DNA of 64,000 bases from an uncultured Clostridia bacterium (GTDB taxonomy: Bacteria > Bacillota > Clostridia > Oscillospirales > Acutalibacteraceae): contig CAMFSU010000010.1 in assembly GCA_945983355.1 (NCBI GenBank), forward strand, positions 1-64,000. Direction: 5' to 3'. The translations under genes and the position numbers were made by a program. The notes below the pieces were generated by a model, which saw only the letters and a program-made list of their open reading frames with translations, did no database searches and was not told the origin of the DNA. Each line of letters starts with the position of its first letter. Position 1 is the first letter of the stretch. Shown one piece after another: positions 34,938 through 43,490 of this stretch.

Positions 34938-36922
34938 ATTGCGTCAACCTCCGCCATAATTTGTAGATTTGCAAAGCCCTTAAGGTCCATAGCGCCCGAA
35001 GGACAAGCAACGGTACAAGCGCCACAACCCTGACAAACTGCGGGGTTAACCGACGCTACTCTTCTAATCTTAGTGGTTCTGTCAGGCATACGGAATTCCT
35101 TATCCTCGTAAGTGATAGCACCATAAGGACAAACATTTGCACAAGACGAGCAACCGTTACACATAAGCTCATTTGAATTTGCAACACAGGGGTTACCTGT
35201 AAGTTTGTCTTTTGCAAGAAGACCGATAACCTTTGAAGCCGCAGCACCTGCCTGTGAAACGGTTTCAGGAATATCCTTAGGTCCTTGACAAGCACCTGAA
35301 AGGAATACGCCCGCAGTTGGGCTTTCAACAGGGCGAAGCTTTGGGTGTGCTTCGGTAAAGAAGTCGTTTGTGTCCATACTTGCTGTTAGCATTGTAGCAA
35401 GTGGACGGGCTGATTTGTCGGGCTCGATAGCGGCCGCCAAAACAACCAAATCAGCATCAATATGTAATTGCTTATTTGCAATAAGGTCAGATGCCTGAAC
35501 CTTAAGCTTATCGCCCTCAGGCACAACCTTACCAACCATACCCTTAATATACTTAACGCCATATTCTTCTACCGCACGTCGATAGAATTCGTCAAAGTTT
35601 TTACCTGGGGTACGAACATCTATATAGAATACATAAACCTCGGTATCGGGATATTTATCACGGGTAAGCATTGCGTGCTTTGCGGTATACATACAGCAAA
35701 TCTTCGAGCAATACTCTTTACCCTTTTCAGCGCAGGACTCGCACCTTGAGCCAACACACTGAACAAACACTATAGTATGGGGATGCTTTCCGTCAGATGG
35801 GCGCAAAAGCTTGCCCGCAGAAGGACCTGCGGCATTTGTCAAACGCTCAAATTCAAGGGATGTAATAACATCCTTTGACTGATTGTAAGCGAACTCGTCA
35901 AATTTATCCATACTAATTGGATTAAAGCCAGTTGCAACAACAATAGCGCCGTATTTTTCGTTAATATATTCATCCTTTTGTGTATAGTCAATAGCACCTG
36001 CGGCACATACCTTTGAACAAACACCGCACTTGCCGTTTTTAAGCATATTACAAGCATTTGGGTCAATGGTTGCAACCTTTGGAACTGCCTGTGCAAAAGG
36101 AATATAAATTGCGGGGCGGTTGTCCATACCCAAGTTAAACTCGTTGGGGATGCGCTTCATTGGGCACTTTTCAACACAAGCGCCGCAACCGGTACAAATA
36201 TCTTCCTTAACATATCTTGCATTTTTCTTAATAGTAACCTCAAAATTACCAACAAAGCCACTTACTTCAGTAACCTCGCTGTAAGAGAAAATACGAATTT
36301 TTTCATTTTGTGCAACATCCACCATTTTAGGTGTCAAAATACAAGCCGCACAGTCAAGTGTTGGGAAGGTTTTATCAAGCTGAGCCATTTTACCGCCGAT
36401 GGTGGGCTTCTTTTCAACGATATCTACGGGGAAACCTGCATCTGCAATGTCAAGGGCGGTTTGAATACCTGCAATACCGCCACCAATAACCAACGCACGC
36501 TTGGTAACGGGCGATTCACCGGGGATAAGAGGCGCGTTAAGGTTAACCTTAGCGATAGCCGCTTTACCCAAAATAATTGCCTTTTCGGTACCTGTAAGCA
36601 TATCCTTATGTACCCAAGAGCACTGCTCACGAATGTTTGCAATTTCAACCATATAAGGATTAAGTCCCGCTGCTGCCGCAGTTTTGCGGAAGGTTGCTTC
36701 GTGCATACGGGGTGAGCAAGAACATACCACAATACCTGTGAGATTGTGCTCTTTTACGGCCTGCTTAATCATATCCTGACCGGCCTGTGAACACATATAT
36801 TGATAATTGGTGGAAAAGACCACGCCGGGCTCACTTTTAAGTGCCTCGGACACTGCCTCAACATCTACTGTACCTGCAATGTTACTACCACACCAACATA
36901 CAAAAACGCCAACTCTTTGCAT
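34928..36922 (-). CDS. hdrA: Heterodisulfide reductase-type subunit A
   Basis: 664-residue flavoprotein at the centre of flavin-based electron bifurcation in Hdr complexes. N-terminal VGVFVCWCGSNIAGTVDV, FAD domain VIGGGIAGIQTALDIADAG with TLDCAACILTPKM, ferredoxin CTGCGACVEKCPMKR near 240, CGVCSKVC near 300, and a C-terminal pair CNGCSSCANVCPYG and CQGCGACTVACPSG. No methanogenesis genes are present, so the natural disulfide or other acceptor is not CoM-S-S-CoB. Confidence 0.92.
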   Translation of the reverse strand: MQRVGVFVCWCGSNIAGTVDVEAVSEALKSEPGVVFSTNYQYMCSQAGQDMIKQAVKEHNLTGIVVCSCSPRMHEATFRKTAAAAGLNPYMVEIANIREQCSWVHKDMLTGTEKAIILGKAAIAKVNLNAPLIPGESPVTKRALVIGGGIAGIQTALDIADAGFPVDIVEKKPTIGGKMAQLDKTFPTLDCAACILTPKMVDVAQNEKIRIFSYSEVTEVSGFVGNFEVTIKKNARYVKEDICTGCGACVEKCPMKRIPNEFNLGMDNRPAIYIPFAQAVPKVATIDPNACNMLKNGKCGVCSKVCAAGAIDYTQKDEYINEKYGAIVVATGFNPISMDKFDEFAYNQSKDVITSLEFERLTNAAGPSAGKLLRPSDGKHPHTIVFVQCVGSRCESCAEKGKEYCSKICCMYTAKHAMLTRDKYPDTEVYVFYIDVRTPGKNFDEFYRRAVEEYGVKYIKGMVGKVVPEGDKLKVQASDLIANKQLHIDADLVVLAAAIEPDKSARPLATMLTASMDTNDFFTEAHPKLRPVESPTAGVFLSGACQGPKDIPETVSQAGAAASKVIGLLAKDKLTGNPCVANSNELMCNGCSSCANVCPYGAITYEDKEFRMPDRTTKIRRVASVNPAVCQGCGACTVACPSGAMDLKGFANLQIMAEVDAICK

Positions 36923-36937
36923 TTGTCTTTTCCTCCT

Positions 36938-37327
36938 TTACTTTGTATATTTTCTGAAAGCACTGACAAGCAACTGTTGAGGTGTATCCTCTTCAATAAT
37001 TGCGGGAATGTCATCGGCTGTCATATGATTTGCGCCTTGTTTTCTTATAGCGGTTAAGCGAACGGCCTCAACCACCTTTGCGGGCTCTACACCGCGGGGG
37101 CAACGGTCGATACAAGCAAAGCAAGACAAACATTTATATAATGATTTAGAATTTAAAAGTGGTTCAATGTCACCACATTCCACCATATTTACAAATTGGT
37201 GGGGATGATATTCCATCTCATCGTATGCGGGACAAGTGGCTGAACACTTACCGCAACGCATACATTTACTGGGGTTAACACCGCTTATGCGGATAATTTC
37301 TTCTTGAAGATACTTGTTGTTATGCAT
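36938..37327 (-). CDS. hdrC: Heterodisulfide reductase-type subunit C
   Basis: 129 residues with two [4Fe-4S] motifs, CMRCGKCSATCP and CLSCFACIDRCPRG, the HdrC layout. It carries electrons from HdrA to HdrB. Overlaps hdrB by 8 nt. Confidence 0.9.
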   Translation of the reverse strand: MHNNKYLQEEIIRISGVNPSKCMRCGKCSATCPAYDEMEYHPHQFVNMVECGDIEPLLNSKSLYKCLSCFACIDRCPRGVEPAKVVEAVRLTAIRKQGANHMTADDIPAIIEEDTPQQLLVSAFRKYTK

Positions 37328-38111
37328 TTGTATCCTCCTTTACGCCAAGGGCTTCTGCCAAAAGCTCGGTGAAATAAACCACAGGTATATCTGCACCGTT
37401 TTTAACAAGATTATACTTACAAAGCGGGCAGGCGGTAATAATCATTTCGGCGCCCGCTGCCTTTGCGTTTTCTATAATAGCATTACTGTTTCTTTTGGCG
37501 GATTCGGGACTTTCAACCGAAATATAACCGCCGCAGCATTCGTTTCTTTTTGCGTAGACTACTGCATCAGCGCCAAGAGCACGGATGAAATCCTCCATAA
37601 TAGTGGGGTTTTCAGGGTCGTCCATACGCATTACACTGTTTGGACGCAACAAAAGACAACCGTAATATGCCGCAATTTTCTTGCCCTTTAAGGTATTTAC
37701 AACCTTTTCTTTAAGGGTGTCAAAGCCAACCAAATCACGAAGCATTTCAAGGTAATGGTAAACCTGTGTTTCGCCGTTATATGTACCGTCAGCCGCCATA
37801 TATCTATTAACCTTGTCAGCAAACTGAGAATTGGTTTGCATTGCATAATTAGTTTGTTTTATAACATTGTGACAAGCGGAGCAAACAGTTACTAATGGCT
37901 GTTCCTTCTCGCCTGCATACTTCAATGCGCGAACAGACGAAAGCTTTGTTGCAACCTCGTCATTTGCGGTTGTAAAAACACCGCCGCAGCATTGCCAGTT
38001 TTCAATTTCTTCCAAAGTAACACCCAAAGCTTCGGCCGATTTATATGCGTACATATCAAGGTCCTTAGCTTTATTCTTTAAGGTGCAACCGGGGAAATAA
38101 CTAACCTTCAT
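37320..38111 (-). CDS. hdrB: Heterodisulfide reductase-type subunit B
   Basis: 264 residues with two complete CCG domains: NWQCCGG...CSAC and RNECCGG...CPLC. In HdrB these hold two non-cubane [4Fe-4S] clusters that split a disulfide. The start is the ATG at 38111, 6 nt after GGAGGT; the TTG before it is not needed. The same fold is fused to the iron-sulfur subunit of methanogen thiol:fumarate reductase, which makes its presence in a fumarate-reductase operon notable. Confidence 0.92.
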   Translation of the reverse strand: MKVSYFPGCTLKNKAKDLDMYAYKSAEALGVTLEEIENWQCCGGVFTTANDEVATKLSSVRALKYAGEKEQPLVTVCSACHNVIKQTNYAMQTNSQFADKVNRYMAADGTYNGETQVYHYLEMLRDLVGFDTLKEKVVNTLKGKKIAAYYGCLLLRPNSVMRMDDPENPTIMEDFIRALGADAVVYAKRNECCGGYISVESPESAKRNSNAIIENAKAAGAEMIITACPLCKYNLVKNGADIPVVYFTELLAEALGVKEDTNA

Positions 38112-38126
38112 CAAATTACCTCCGAC

Positions 38127-39503
38127 TTATGCCATCTCTTCAGGATGGAAAACCTCATCAAATTTTTCAGCGGTCAAGAAGCCAAGCTCTACACAGGCCT
38201 CTTTAAGTGAAATATTATCTTTAAATGCCTTTTTAGCTGTTTTTGCCGCATTTTCATAACCGATATATGGGTTAAGCGCAGTAACAAGCATTAAAGAATT
38301 GTGCAAATTGTGGTGCATTTTTTCCTTATTTGCTTTAATACCAACAGCACAGTTTTTATTAAATGAAACAATTGCTTCAGCCAAAAGACGTGCCGACTGC
38401 AAGAAGTTGTAAATGCAAACGGGCATAAATACGTTAAGCTCAAAGTTGCCCTGTGAAGCTGCCATTGTAACAGCTACATCATTACCCATTACCTGAACAG
38501 CAACCATTGTTACAGCTTCGCATTGGGTGGGGTTAACCTTGCCTGGCATAATTGATGAGCCGGGCTCGTTTTCGGGGATAAAGATTTCACCAAGACCGTC
38601 ACGCGGGCCGGATGCCAACCAACGAACGTCATTTGCAATCTTCATCATATCGCAAGCAAGTGCCTTAATCGCACCGTGTGCAAACACAAGCTCATCCTTA
38701 GAGGTTAAAGCGTGGAACTTGTTACTTGCGGTAACAAACTGTTTACCTGTAATTTTTGTAACCTCTTCAGCAACGCCTGTGTCGAAGCCCTTAGGAGCAT
38801 TAAGACCGGTACCAACTGCAGTACCGCCAAGCGCTAATTCACGAAGCGGATCAACCGCGCGCTTAATAAGCTCAACATCCTTTTCAAGACTTGAACGCCA
38901 ACCGCTGATTTCTTGGCTAAACTTAATTGGGGTTGCATCTTGAAGGTGTGTTCTACCGCTTTTTACAATGCCTTCGTTTTCTTCTTCAAGGCGCTTAAAG
39001 GTAGCAATTAACTCTTCCACAGCGGGAATAAGCTTATCTTCCAAAATCAAAACAGCCGAAATGTGCATAGCTGTTGGGAAGGTGTCATTGGATGACTGGC
39101 TCATATTAGAGTCATCATTTGGGTGAAGCAAGGTTTTACCAAGAATTTGGTTGCCACGGTTAGCGATAACCTCATTAGAGTTCATATTCGACTGTGTGCC
39201 CGAGCCGGTTTGCCAAACAACAAGCGGAAAATGATCGTTAAGCTTTCCTGCCATAACCTCATCACAAGCTGCTATAATAGCACCGAGCTTTTCATCGGTC
39301 ATTTTTTCGGGGCGTAATTTGTTATTAGTAATAGCCGCAGCTTTTTTAAGCACACCAAAGGCGTGAATAATTTCTTTAGGCATTGTTTCAATACCAACAC
39401 CTATTTCAAAGTTTTCGTGACTTCTCTGAGTTTGTGCTGCCCAAAGACGGTCAGCCGGAACCTTCATCTCACCCATCGAGTCATGTTCAATACGATATTC
39501 CAT
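38127..39503 (-). CDS. fumC: Fumarate hydratase class II
   Basis: 458 residues, oxygen-stable class II fumarase that interconverts malate and fumarate. Visible are GSGTQSNMNSNEVIANR, HPNDDSNMSQSSNDTFPTAMH, SGRTHLQDATP and the signature GSSIMPGKVNPTQ. Lies between malate dehydrogenase and hdrB in the same operon, so it supplies fumarate to the reductase downstream. Confidence 0.95.
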   Translation of the reverse strand: MEYRIEHDSMGEMKVPADRLWAAQTQRSHENFEIGVGIETMPKEIIHAFGVLKKAAAITNNKLRPEKMTDEKLGAIIAACDEVMAGKLNDHFPLVVWQTGSGTQSNMNSNEVIANRGNQILGKTLLHPNDDSNMSQSSNDTFPTAMHISAVLILEDKLIPAVEELIATFKRLEEENEGIVKSGRTHLQDATPIKFSQEISGWRSSLEKDVELIKRAVDPLRELALGGTAVGTGLNAPKGFDTGVAEEVTKITGKQFVTASNKFHALTSKDELVFAHGAIKALACDMMKIANDVRWLASGPRDGLGEIFIPENEPGSSIMPGKVNPTQCEAVTMVAVQVMGNDVAVTMAASQGNFELNVFMPVCIYNFLQSARLLAEAIVSFNKNCAVGIKANKEKMHHNLHNSLMLVTALNPYIGYENAAKTAKKAFKDNISLKEACVELGFLTAEKFDEVFHPEEMA

Positions 39504-39520
39504 TATGTAACAACCTTTCC

Positions 39521-40462
39521 TTAAAAATCGACACTGTTGATAATTTCCTTAAGGCAATCAGCACTATGGTGTAATGCCTTGATTTCTTCTTCGTTAAGGG
39601 GTAAAAGCACCTTACTGTGAGCACCCTTGTTACCAACAACATTAAGTAAGCTTAGACAAACATCGTCGATACCGTATTCACCGTGAAGCATAGTGGAAAC
39701 GGTCATTGTGGTATCAATACCACTGAGTAAGCACTTACAAATATGACAAACCGACATTGAAACCGCATAGAAGGTTGCGCCCTTTCTTTGAATAACGCGC
39801 GCACCCGACTTGCGAACATAATTCTCAACCTCTTCGCAGTCGAATTCGGGATAATCATTTGAATTTTGTAAAGCGTTTCTGTAATCTTCAATCGGAACAT
39901 TAGAGATGTTGGCAATAGACCACGGAACAAAAGCAGAGTCGCCGTGCTCGCCCAAAACATAAGCGTGTACATTTTTTTGATTAACATCGTAATATTCAGA
40001 AACGCGAGCGCGTAAACGAGCGGTATCCAAAATAGTACCCGAGCCAATAATTCTTTCTTCAGGAATGCCTGAAATTTTGTGGAAAACATAGGTAAGTACA
40101 TCAACAGGATTACTTACAATTATGTATGTAGCATTAGGTGCGTGCGGAACAACCTCTTTTGCAACCTGCTTCAACACATTTACATTTGTTTGTGCCAAAT
40201 CAAGTCTTGACTGACCGGGCTTTCTTGGTAAACCGCAGGTGATAACAATAATGTCAGAATCCTTTGCATCAGCATAAGAACCGGCATAGATGTTAGCAGG
40301 ATTGCAGAAAGGTACACCCTGTCTGATATCCAACGCTTCACCCAAGGATTTTTCCTGATTAATGTCAATCATAACGATCTCAGATGCAATACCCATAACA
40401 GTTAATGTGTAAGAGATTGTCGAACCAACACTACCCGAGCCGATTACAGTAATTTTATTCAT
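39521..40462 (-). CDS. LDH-fold 2-hydroxyacid dehydrogenase, predicted malate dehydrogenase
   Basis: 313 residues, tetrameric LDH/MDH superfamily. NAD motif GSGSVGSTIS; catalytic HG in LGEHGDSAF; substrate loop CGLPRKPGQSRLDL. Overall it looks like L-lactate dehydrogenase, but the residue that reads substrate identity (Gln102 in LDH) is Arg80 here, as in malate dehydrogenases, and changing that residue is known to switch LDH to oxaloacetate. Neighbouring fumarase and fumarate reductase agree with malate. Automatic annotation as lactate dehydrogenase would probably be wrong. Confidence 0.82.
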   Translation of the reverse strand: MNKITVIGSGSVGSTISYTLTVMGIASEIVMIDINQEKSLGEALDIRQGVPFCNPANIYAGSYADAKDSDIIVITCGLPRKPGQSRLDLAQTNVNVLKQVAKEVVPHAPNATYIIVSNPVDVLTYVFHKISGIPEERIIGSGTILDTARLRARVSEYYDVNQKNVHAYVLGEHGDSAFVPWSIANISNVPIEDYRNALQNSNDYPEFDCEEVENYVRKSGARVIQRKGATFYAVSMSVCHICKCLLSGIDTTMTVSTMLHGEYGIDDVCLSLLNVVGNKGAHSKVLLPLNEEEIKALHHSADCLKEIINSVDF

Positions 40463-40486
40463 AATAATTCCCCTTTTTATAATTTC

Positions 40487-41914
40487 TTATTTTAAAACAG
40501 CAACTGCGTCGCTGATTGTTTTTTCCAATGCTTCTCTTGCGTATTTATCAACTTCTGCTTTGTTCTTTTCGCCGTGTGTAAGACATCCCGCACCGCCGAT
40601 GCAACCGCCAACACAGGCCATGCCTTCAATAAAGTTAGCATCAAGAACATTCTTGCTCTTTTTAAGAAGGGCTACGCGGCACTCCTCAATACCGTCACAA
40701 GAAATCGCCTTTAAATCAAAATCAATATTTTGCTCTTTAAGACCTTGCTTAACCGCATCGGTAAGACCACCGCTTCGAGCAAAAATTCTGCCAAAATATG
40801 ATGCGTTTTCAAGCACATCCTCCGAAAGAGTTGTAATATCCATATCCTTGCTATCGAAAAGTGCTTGAAGTTCCTCAAAGGTCATAACTGAATCAATATA
40901 CGGCTTAACGCTTTCAAGCTTTGCTTCCGCCTTTTTAGCAGTGCAAGGGCCAATAAAGACAACCTTTGCATTTTTGTCGGTGCTCTTAATATATTTTGCA
41001 AGTGTAGCCATTGGTGAAAGATTATGCGACACAAACGGCTTCATATCAGGAAATGTCGATTCTATATACTGCACAAATGCAGGACAGCAGGAGCTTGTTA
41101 AAAAGCCCTTTTCGGCAAGCTCCTTTGATTCGGCCTGTGCCACCATATCAGCGCCGAGTGCAGCTTCAATTACAGTATAAAAGCCAAGTTCTTTAAGCCC
41201 GGTAATAACCTGCCCCCATTTTGCATAAACAAACTGGGTAGAAATTGAAGGTGCTACCATAGCGTAAACCTTGTATTTTTTGTTGTTTTCGCTTTTTTTA
41301 ATGATATCAATAACATCTAAAATATAAGATTTATCGGTTATTGCACCAAATGGACATTGATATACACAAGCGCCGCACTGAATACATTTTTCATTGTCAA
41401 TTGCTGCAGCGTTATTGTCTTTAATAGAAATTGCCTTTACCTTACAAGCAATTTGGCAGGGACGCTTGCGATTGATAATTGCGGCATAAGGGCAAACCTT
41501 TGCACAAAGGCCGCATTCAACACATTTTGATTTATCAATATGCGCCACATGGTTGTGGTCAAAGGAGATTGCTCCTCTTTTACAAACATCTTCACAACGG
41601 TGTGCCAAACAGCCGCGGCAAGAGGCAGTAACCTCATAACCTGCCGCAGGGCATTCGTCACAAGCAATGTCGATAACCTCAACAACATTTGGGTTCTCTT
41701 TATTGCCACCCATTGCAATTTTAACGCGTTTGCCTAAAATTGCGCGTTCCTTATAAACACAGCAACGCATTGTTGGTGTTTTACCGGGTACAATCATTTC
41801 GGGAATGTTCAGCACATTATCAAGCAATGTGTCATTCCAAGCATGTCGTGCAACCTCTCGAAGTACCTTATACTTTAAATACTGTACCTTGGTATCAAAC
41901 TTTCTTATTCCCAT
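40487..41914 (-). CDS. [FeFe]-hydrogenase, group B-like
   Basis: 475 residues. An N-terminal cysteine-rich part with two ferredoxin motifs (CVECGLCAKVCPYA, CIQCGACVYQCPFG) is followed by the H-cluster domain: TSSCCPAFV, IGPCTAKKAEA and EGMACVGGCIGGAG. These H-cluster motifs differ from group A (TSCCPxW, MPCxxK) and match the ferredoxin-linked group B enzymes of Clostridia. Likely disposes of reduced ferredoxin as H2 in the cytosol. The HydEFG maturases are not in the window. Directly downstream of rex. Confidence 0.9.
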   Translation of the reverse strand: MGIRKFDTKVQYLKYKVLREVARHAWNDTLLDNVLNIPEMIVPGKTPTMRCCVYKERAILGKRVKIAMGGNKENPNVVEVIDIACDECPAAGYEVTASCRGCLAHRCEDVCKRGAISFDHNHVAHIDKSKCVECGLCAKVCPYAAIINRKRPCQIACKVKAISIKDNNAAAIDNEKCIQCGACVYQCPFGAITDKSYILDVIDIIKKSENNKKYKVYAMVAPSISTQFVYAKWGQVITGLKELGFYTVIEAALGADMVAQAESKELAEKGFLTSSCCPAFVQYIESTFPDMKPFVSHNLSPMATLAKYIKSTDKNAKVVFIGPCTAKKAEAKLESVKPYIDSVMTFEELQALFDSKDMDITTLSEDVLENASYFGRIFARSGGLTDAVKQGLKEQNIDFDLKAISCDGIEECRVALLKKSKNVLDANFIEGMACVGGCIGGAGCLTHGEKNKAEVDKYAREALEKTISDAVAVLK

Positions 41915-41937
41915 TAAATTCTCCCAAACTTTATATA

Positions 41938-42585
41938 TTACCCTTCAATATCAACAATTCTATAAGAATAGCCCAAGCGATTTCTTAAATGTGCTAAGGA
42001 TAGTGCCAAATTTTCATTTTGAAGCAGGACACCTTCGGGCACCTGTAATTTACAGGGGGCAAAGTTCCAAATAGCAGTTATTCCGCTTTTTACCATTTGG
42101 TCACACACCTGTTGGGCCGAGCCCTCTCCCACTGTTATAATACCAATGTGTATTTCCTGTTCTTTACAAAAATCGTCAAACTGATTCATTGGTAAAATAA
42201 CAGTTTCAGCATCAAGATTTAAAACCTTATCATTTGAATCAAAGGCGGCGGTGATTTTAACACCAAAATGCCGAAAGCCATCATACTGTAAAAGTGCCCT
42301 ACCAAGTCGACCGGCACCTACCAACACCGCATTGGTTAATTTATTATAGCCAAGGCAATCTTCAAGCTGCTCAATAAGCACTTCGGTTTCATACCCAATC
42401 CGAGGTCTTCCTGCACCGCTTACCATTGCTAAATCTTTCCTTACTTGAACTTCACCGAGATTTAACGCTTTTGAAATGGTGGTCGCGGATATAAACGGAA
42501 CATTTTCCGGGGACAATTCTTTAAGGTAATTCAGATATCTTGGTACTCTGCCCAAGGTGGCTTTTGATATTGAACTTTTCTCCAT
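41938..42585 (-). CDS. rex: Redox-sensing transcriptional repressor Rex
   Basis: 215 residues: N-terminal winged helix (KATLGRVPRYLNYLKEL, FISATTISKALNLGEVQVRKDLAMVSGAGRPRIGY) and a Rossmann domain binding NADH/NAD (VLVGAGRLGRALL). Rex leaves DNA when NADH is high, releasing fermentation and hydrogen genes. AAGGAGGG precedes the ATG. It is first gene of the operon it probably controls, together with itself. Confidence 0.94.
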   Translation of the reverse strand: MEKSSISKATLGRVPRYLNYLKELSPENVPFISATTISKALNLGEVQVRKDLAMVSGAGRPRIGYETEVLIEQLEDCLGYNKLTNAVLVGAGRLGRALLQYDGFRHFGVKITAAFDSNDKVLNLDAETVILPMNQFDDFCKEQEIHIGIITVGEGSAQQVCDQMVKSGITAIWNFAPCKLQVPEGVLLQNENLALSLAHLRNRLGYSYRIVDIEG

Positions 42586-42644
42586 CCGTATTCCCTCCTT
42601 AAAATATGTCTCAAACCGCTTGGTTATTGAGTTTTAAAAATCAG

Positions 42645-42681
42645 TATCGATATTATCGATATAATCCTTATCGATTTACAA
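42645..42681 (-). promoter_or_regulatory. Promoter and repeated operator upstream of rex
   Basis: On the minus strand TTGTAA, 18 nt, GATAAT. Three copies of TATCGAT(A) at 42645-42652, 42654-42661 and 42669-42675 overlap these hexamers and their spacer. The classical Rex box is TTGTTAA-N4-TTAACAA-like, which is not seen, so either this Rex has an altered site or another regulator binds. Confidence 0.5.
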
Positions 42682-42809
42682 GACTATAAAACCCCATAAT
42701 ATTTTCATTTTACTTATTATAGCATTTTGCACCCTTAAAATCAACAGTTGTAAGGCGATATTTTTACAAATTTCGATTATTTTATTAAAATACACAAAAC
42801 CTTGTAAAA

Positions 42810-42846
42810 ATAAAAAAATAATTGCCACAAAAGTGACAATTATTTT
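42810..42846 (-). terminator. Terminator after the TIGR03936 gene
   Basis: AATAATTGTCAC pairs with GTGGCAATTATT (one G-T) and is followed by TTTTTTTA on the minus strand. Confidence 0.85.
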
Positions 42847-42854
42847 TAAAATTT

Positions 42855-43490
42855 TTAGCAAAACGCTTCTAAATTTTTATTATAAATCATTGTGCGGGTA
42901 ACTTCGTAATAAATCGGCTCTATACCGCAAAAATCAAAAAATGCGGTCATTACAAGTGATGGGTTAAGATTATTCTCATTTCCCGCTGACAAAATTAAAG
43001 TTAATTTGTTATCCTTAATTTCCGCCTTTTTAATAAGTGGGGCGATATCTATATCCTTTACCCCACCCTTTTTAGTCTTTTTAGCGCAAATTATTGACTC
43101 TTGTGCCAAAAACTCATTCAACTTTTCGGTGTTAATTTCATCAAAAAGCAATTCAAATTCGGCAAAGGCAATTTCCTTTGTATGCATTACCGATTCAGTC
43201 GCCTTTAAAAAGTGAATGTCGGGGGTTGAAACCGCATTTAAATCATCTATAAGCTGTGAAAGTGAATAATTATCATCAGTAATTTTTACATCCACAATCT
43301 CGTAAAGCCCAACATAGCCAAGAGATAACGGCACGGCAAAATTCATATAAGCGTGTTGATTAAAGCCCTCGGTAAACCAAACGGGAATTTTGGCCTTTGC
43401 AATAAGTCGGGACATAAAGCGGTTCATATCGAGGTGAGAAACAAACTTCATTCTTCCCTTTTTTTCGTAGAAAATTCTAACGCTTCTCAT
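42855..43490 (-). CDS. TIGR03936-family radical-SAM-associated protein (DUF2344)
   Basis: About 211 residues. RIFYEKKGRMKFVSHLDMNRFMSRLIAKAKIPV and EGFNQHAYMNFAVPLSLG are the DUF2344 signature. The protein always pairs with a TIGR03960 radical SAM enzyme, here just upstream with a 14-nt overlap. Biochemical role not established. The start at 43490 removes 17 codons that lie inside the partner gene. Confidence 0.88.
   Translation of the reverse strand: MRSVRIFYEKKGRMKFVSHLDMNRFMSRLIAKAKIPVWFTEGFNQHAYMNFAVPLSLGYVGLYEIVDVKITDDNYSLSQLIDDLNAVSTPDIHFLKATESVMHTKEIAFAEFELLFDEINTEKLNEFLAQESIICAKKTKKGGVKDIDIAPLIKKAEIKDNKLTLILSAGNENNLNPSLVMTAFFDFCGIEPIYYEVTRTMIYNKNLEAFC

Noticed and set aside
28028-42681. 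Assimilatory sulfite reductase operon (AsrA/AsrB-like proteins)
   Set aside because: The AsrA- and AsrB-like proteins are present but there is no siroheme subunit AsrC; the order with hdr and mvhD fits an Flx-type module better.
28028-42681. Methanogenic heterodisulfide reductase
   Set aside because: No methanogenesis genes, and the surrounding genes are clearly those of a clostridial bacterium.
42676-42861. Minus-strand ORF of 61 residues with a hydrophobic stretch
   Set aside because: AT-rich intergenic sequence that includes the terminator hairpin at 42810-42846.
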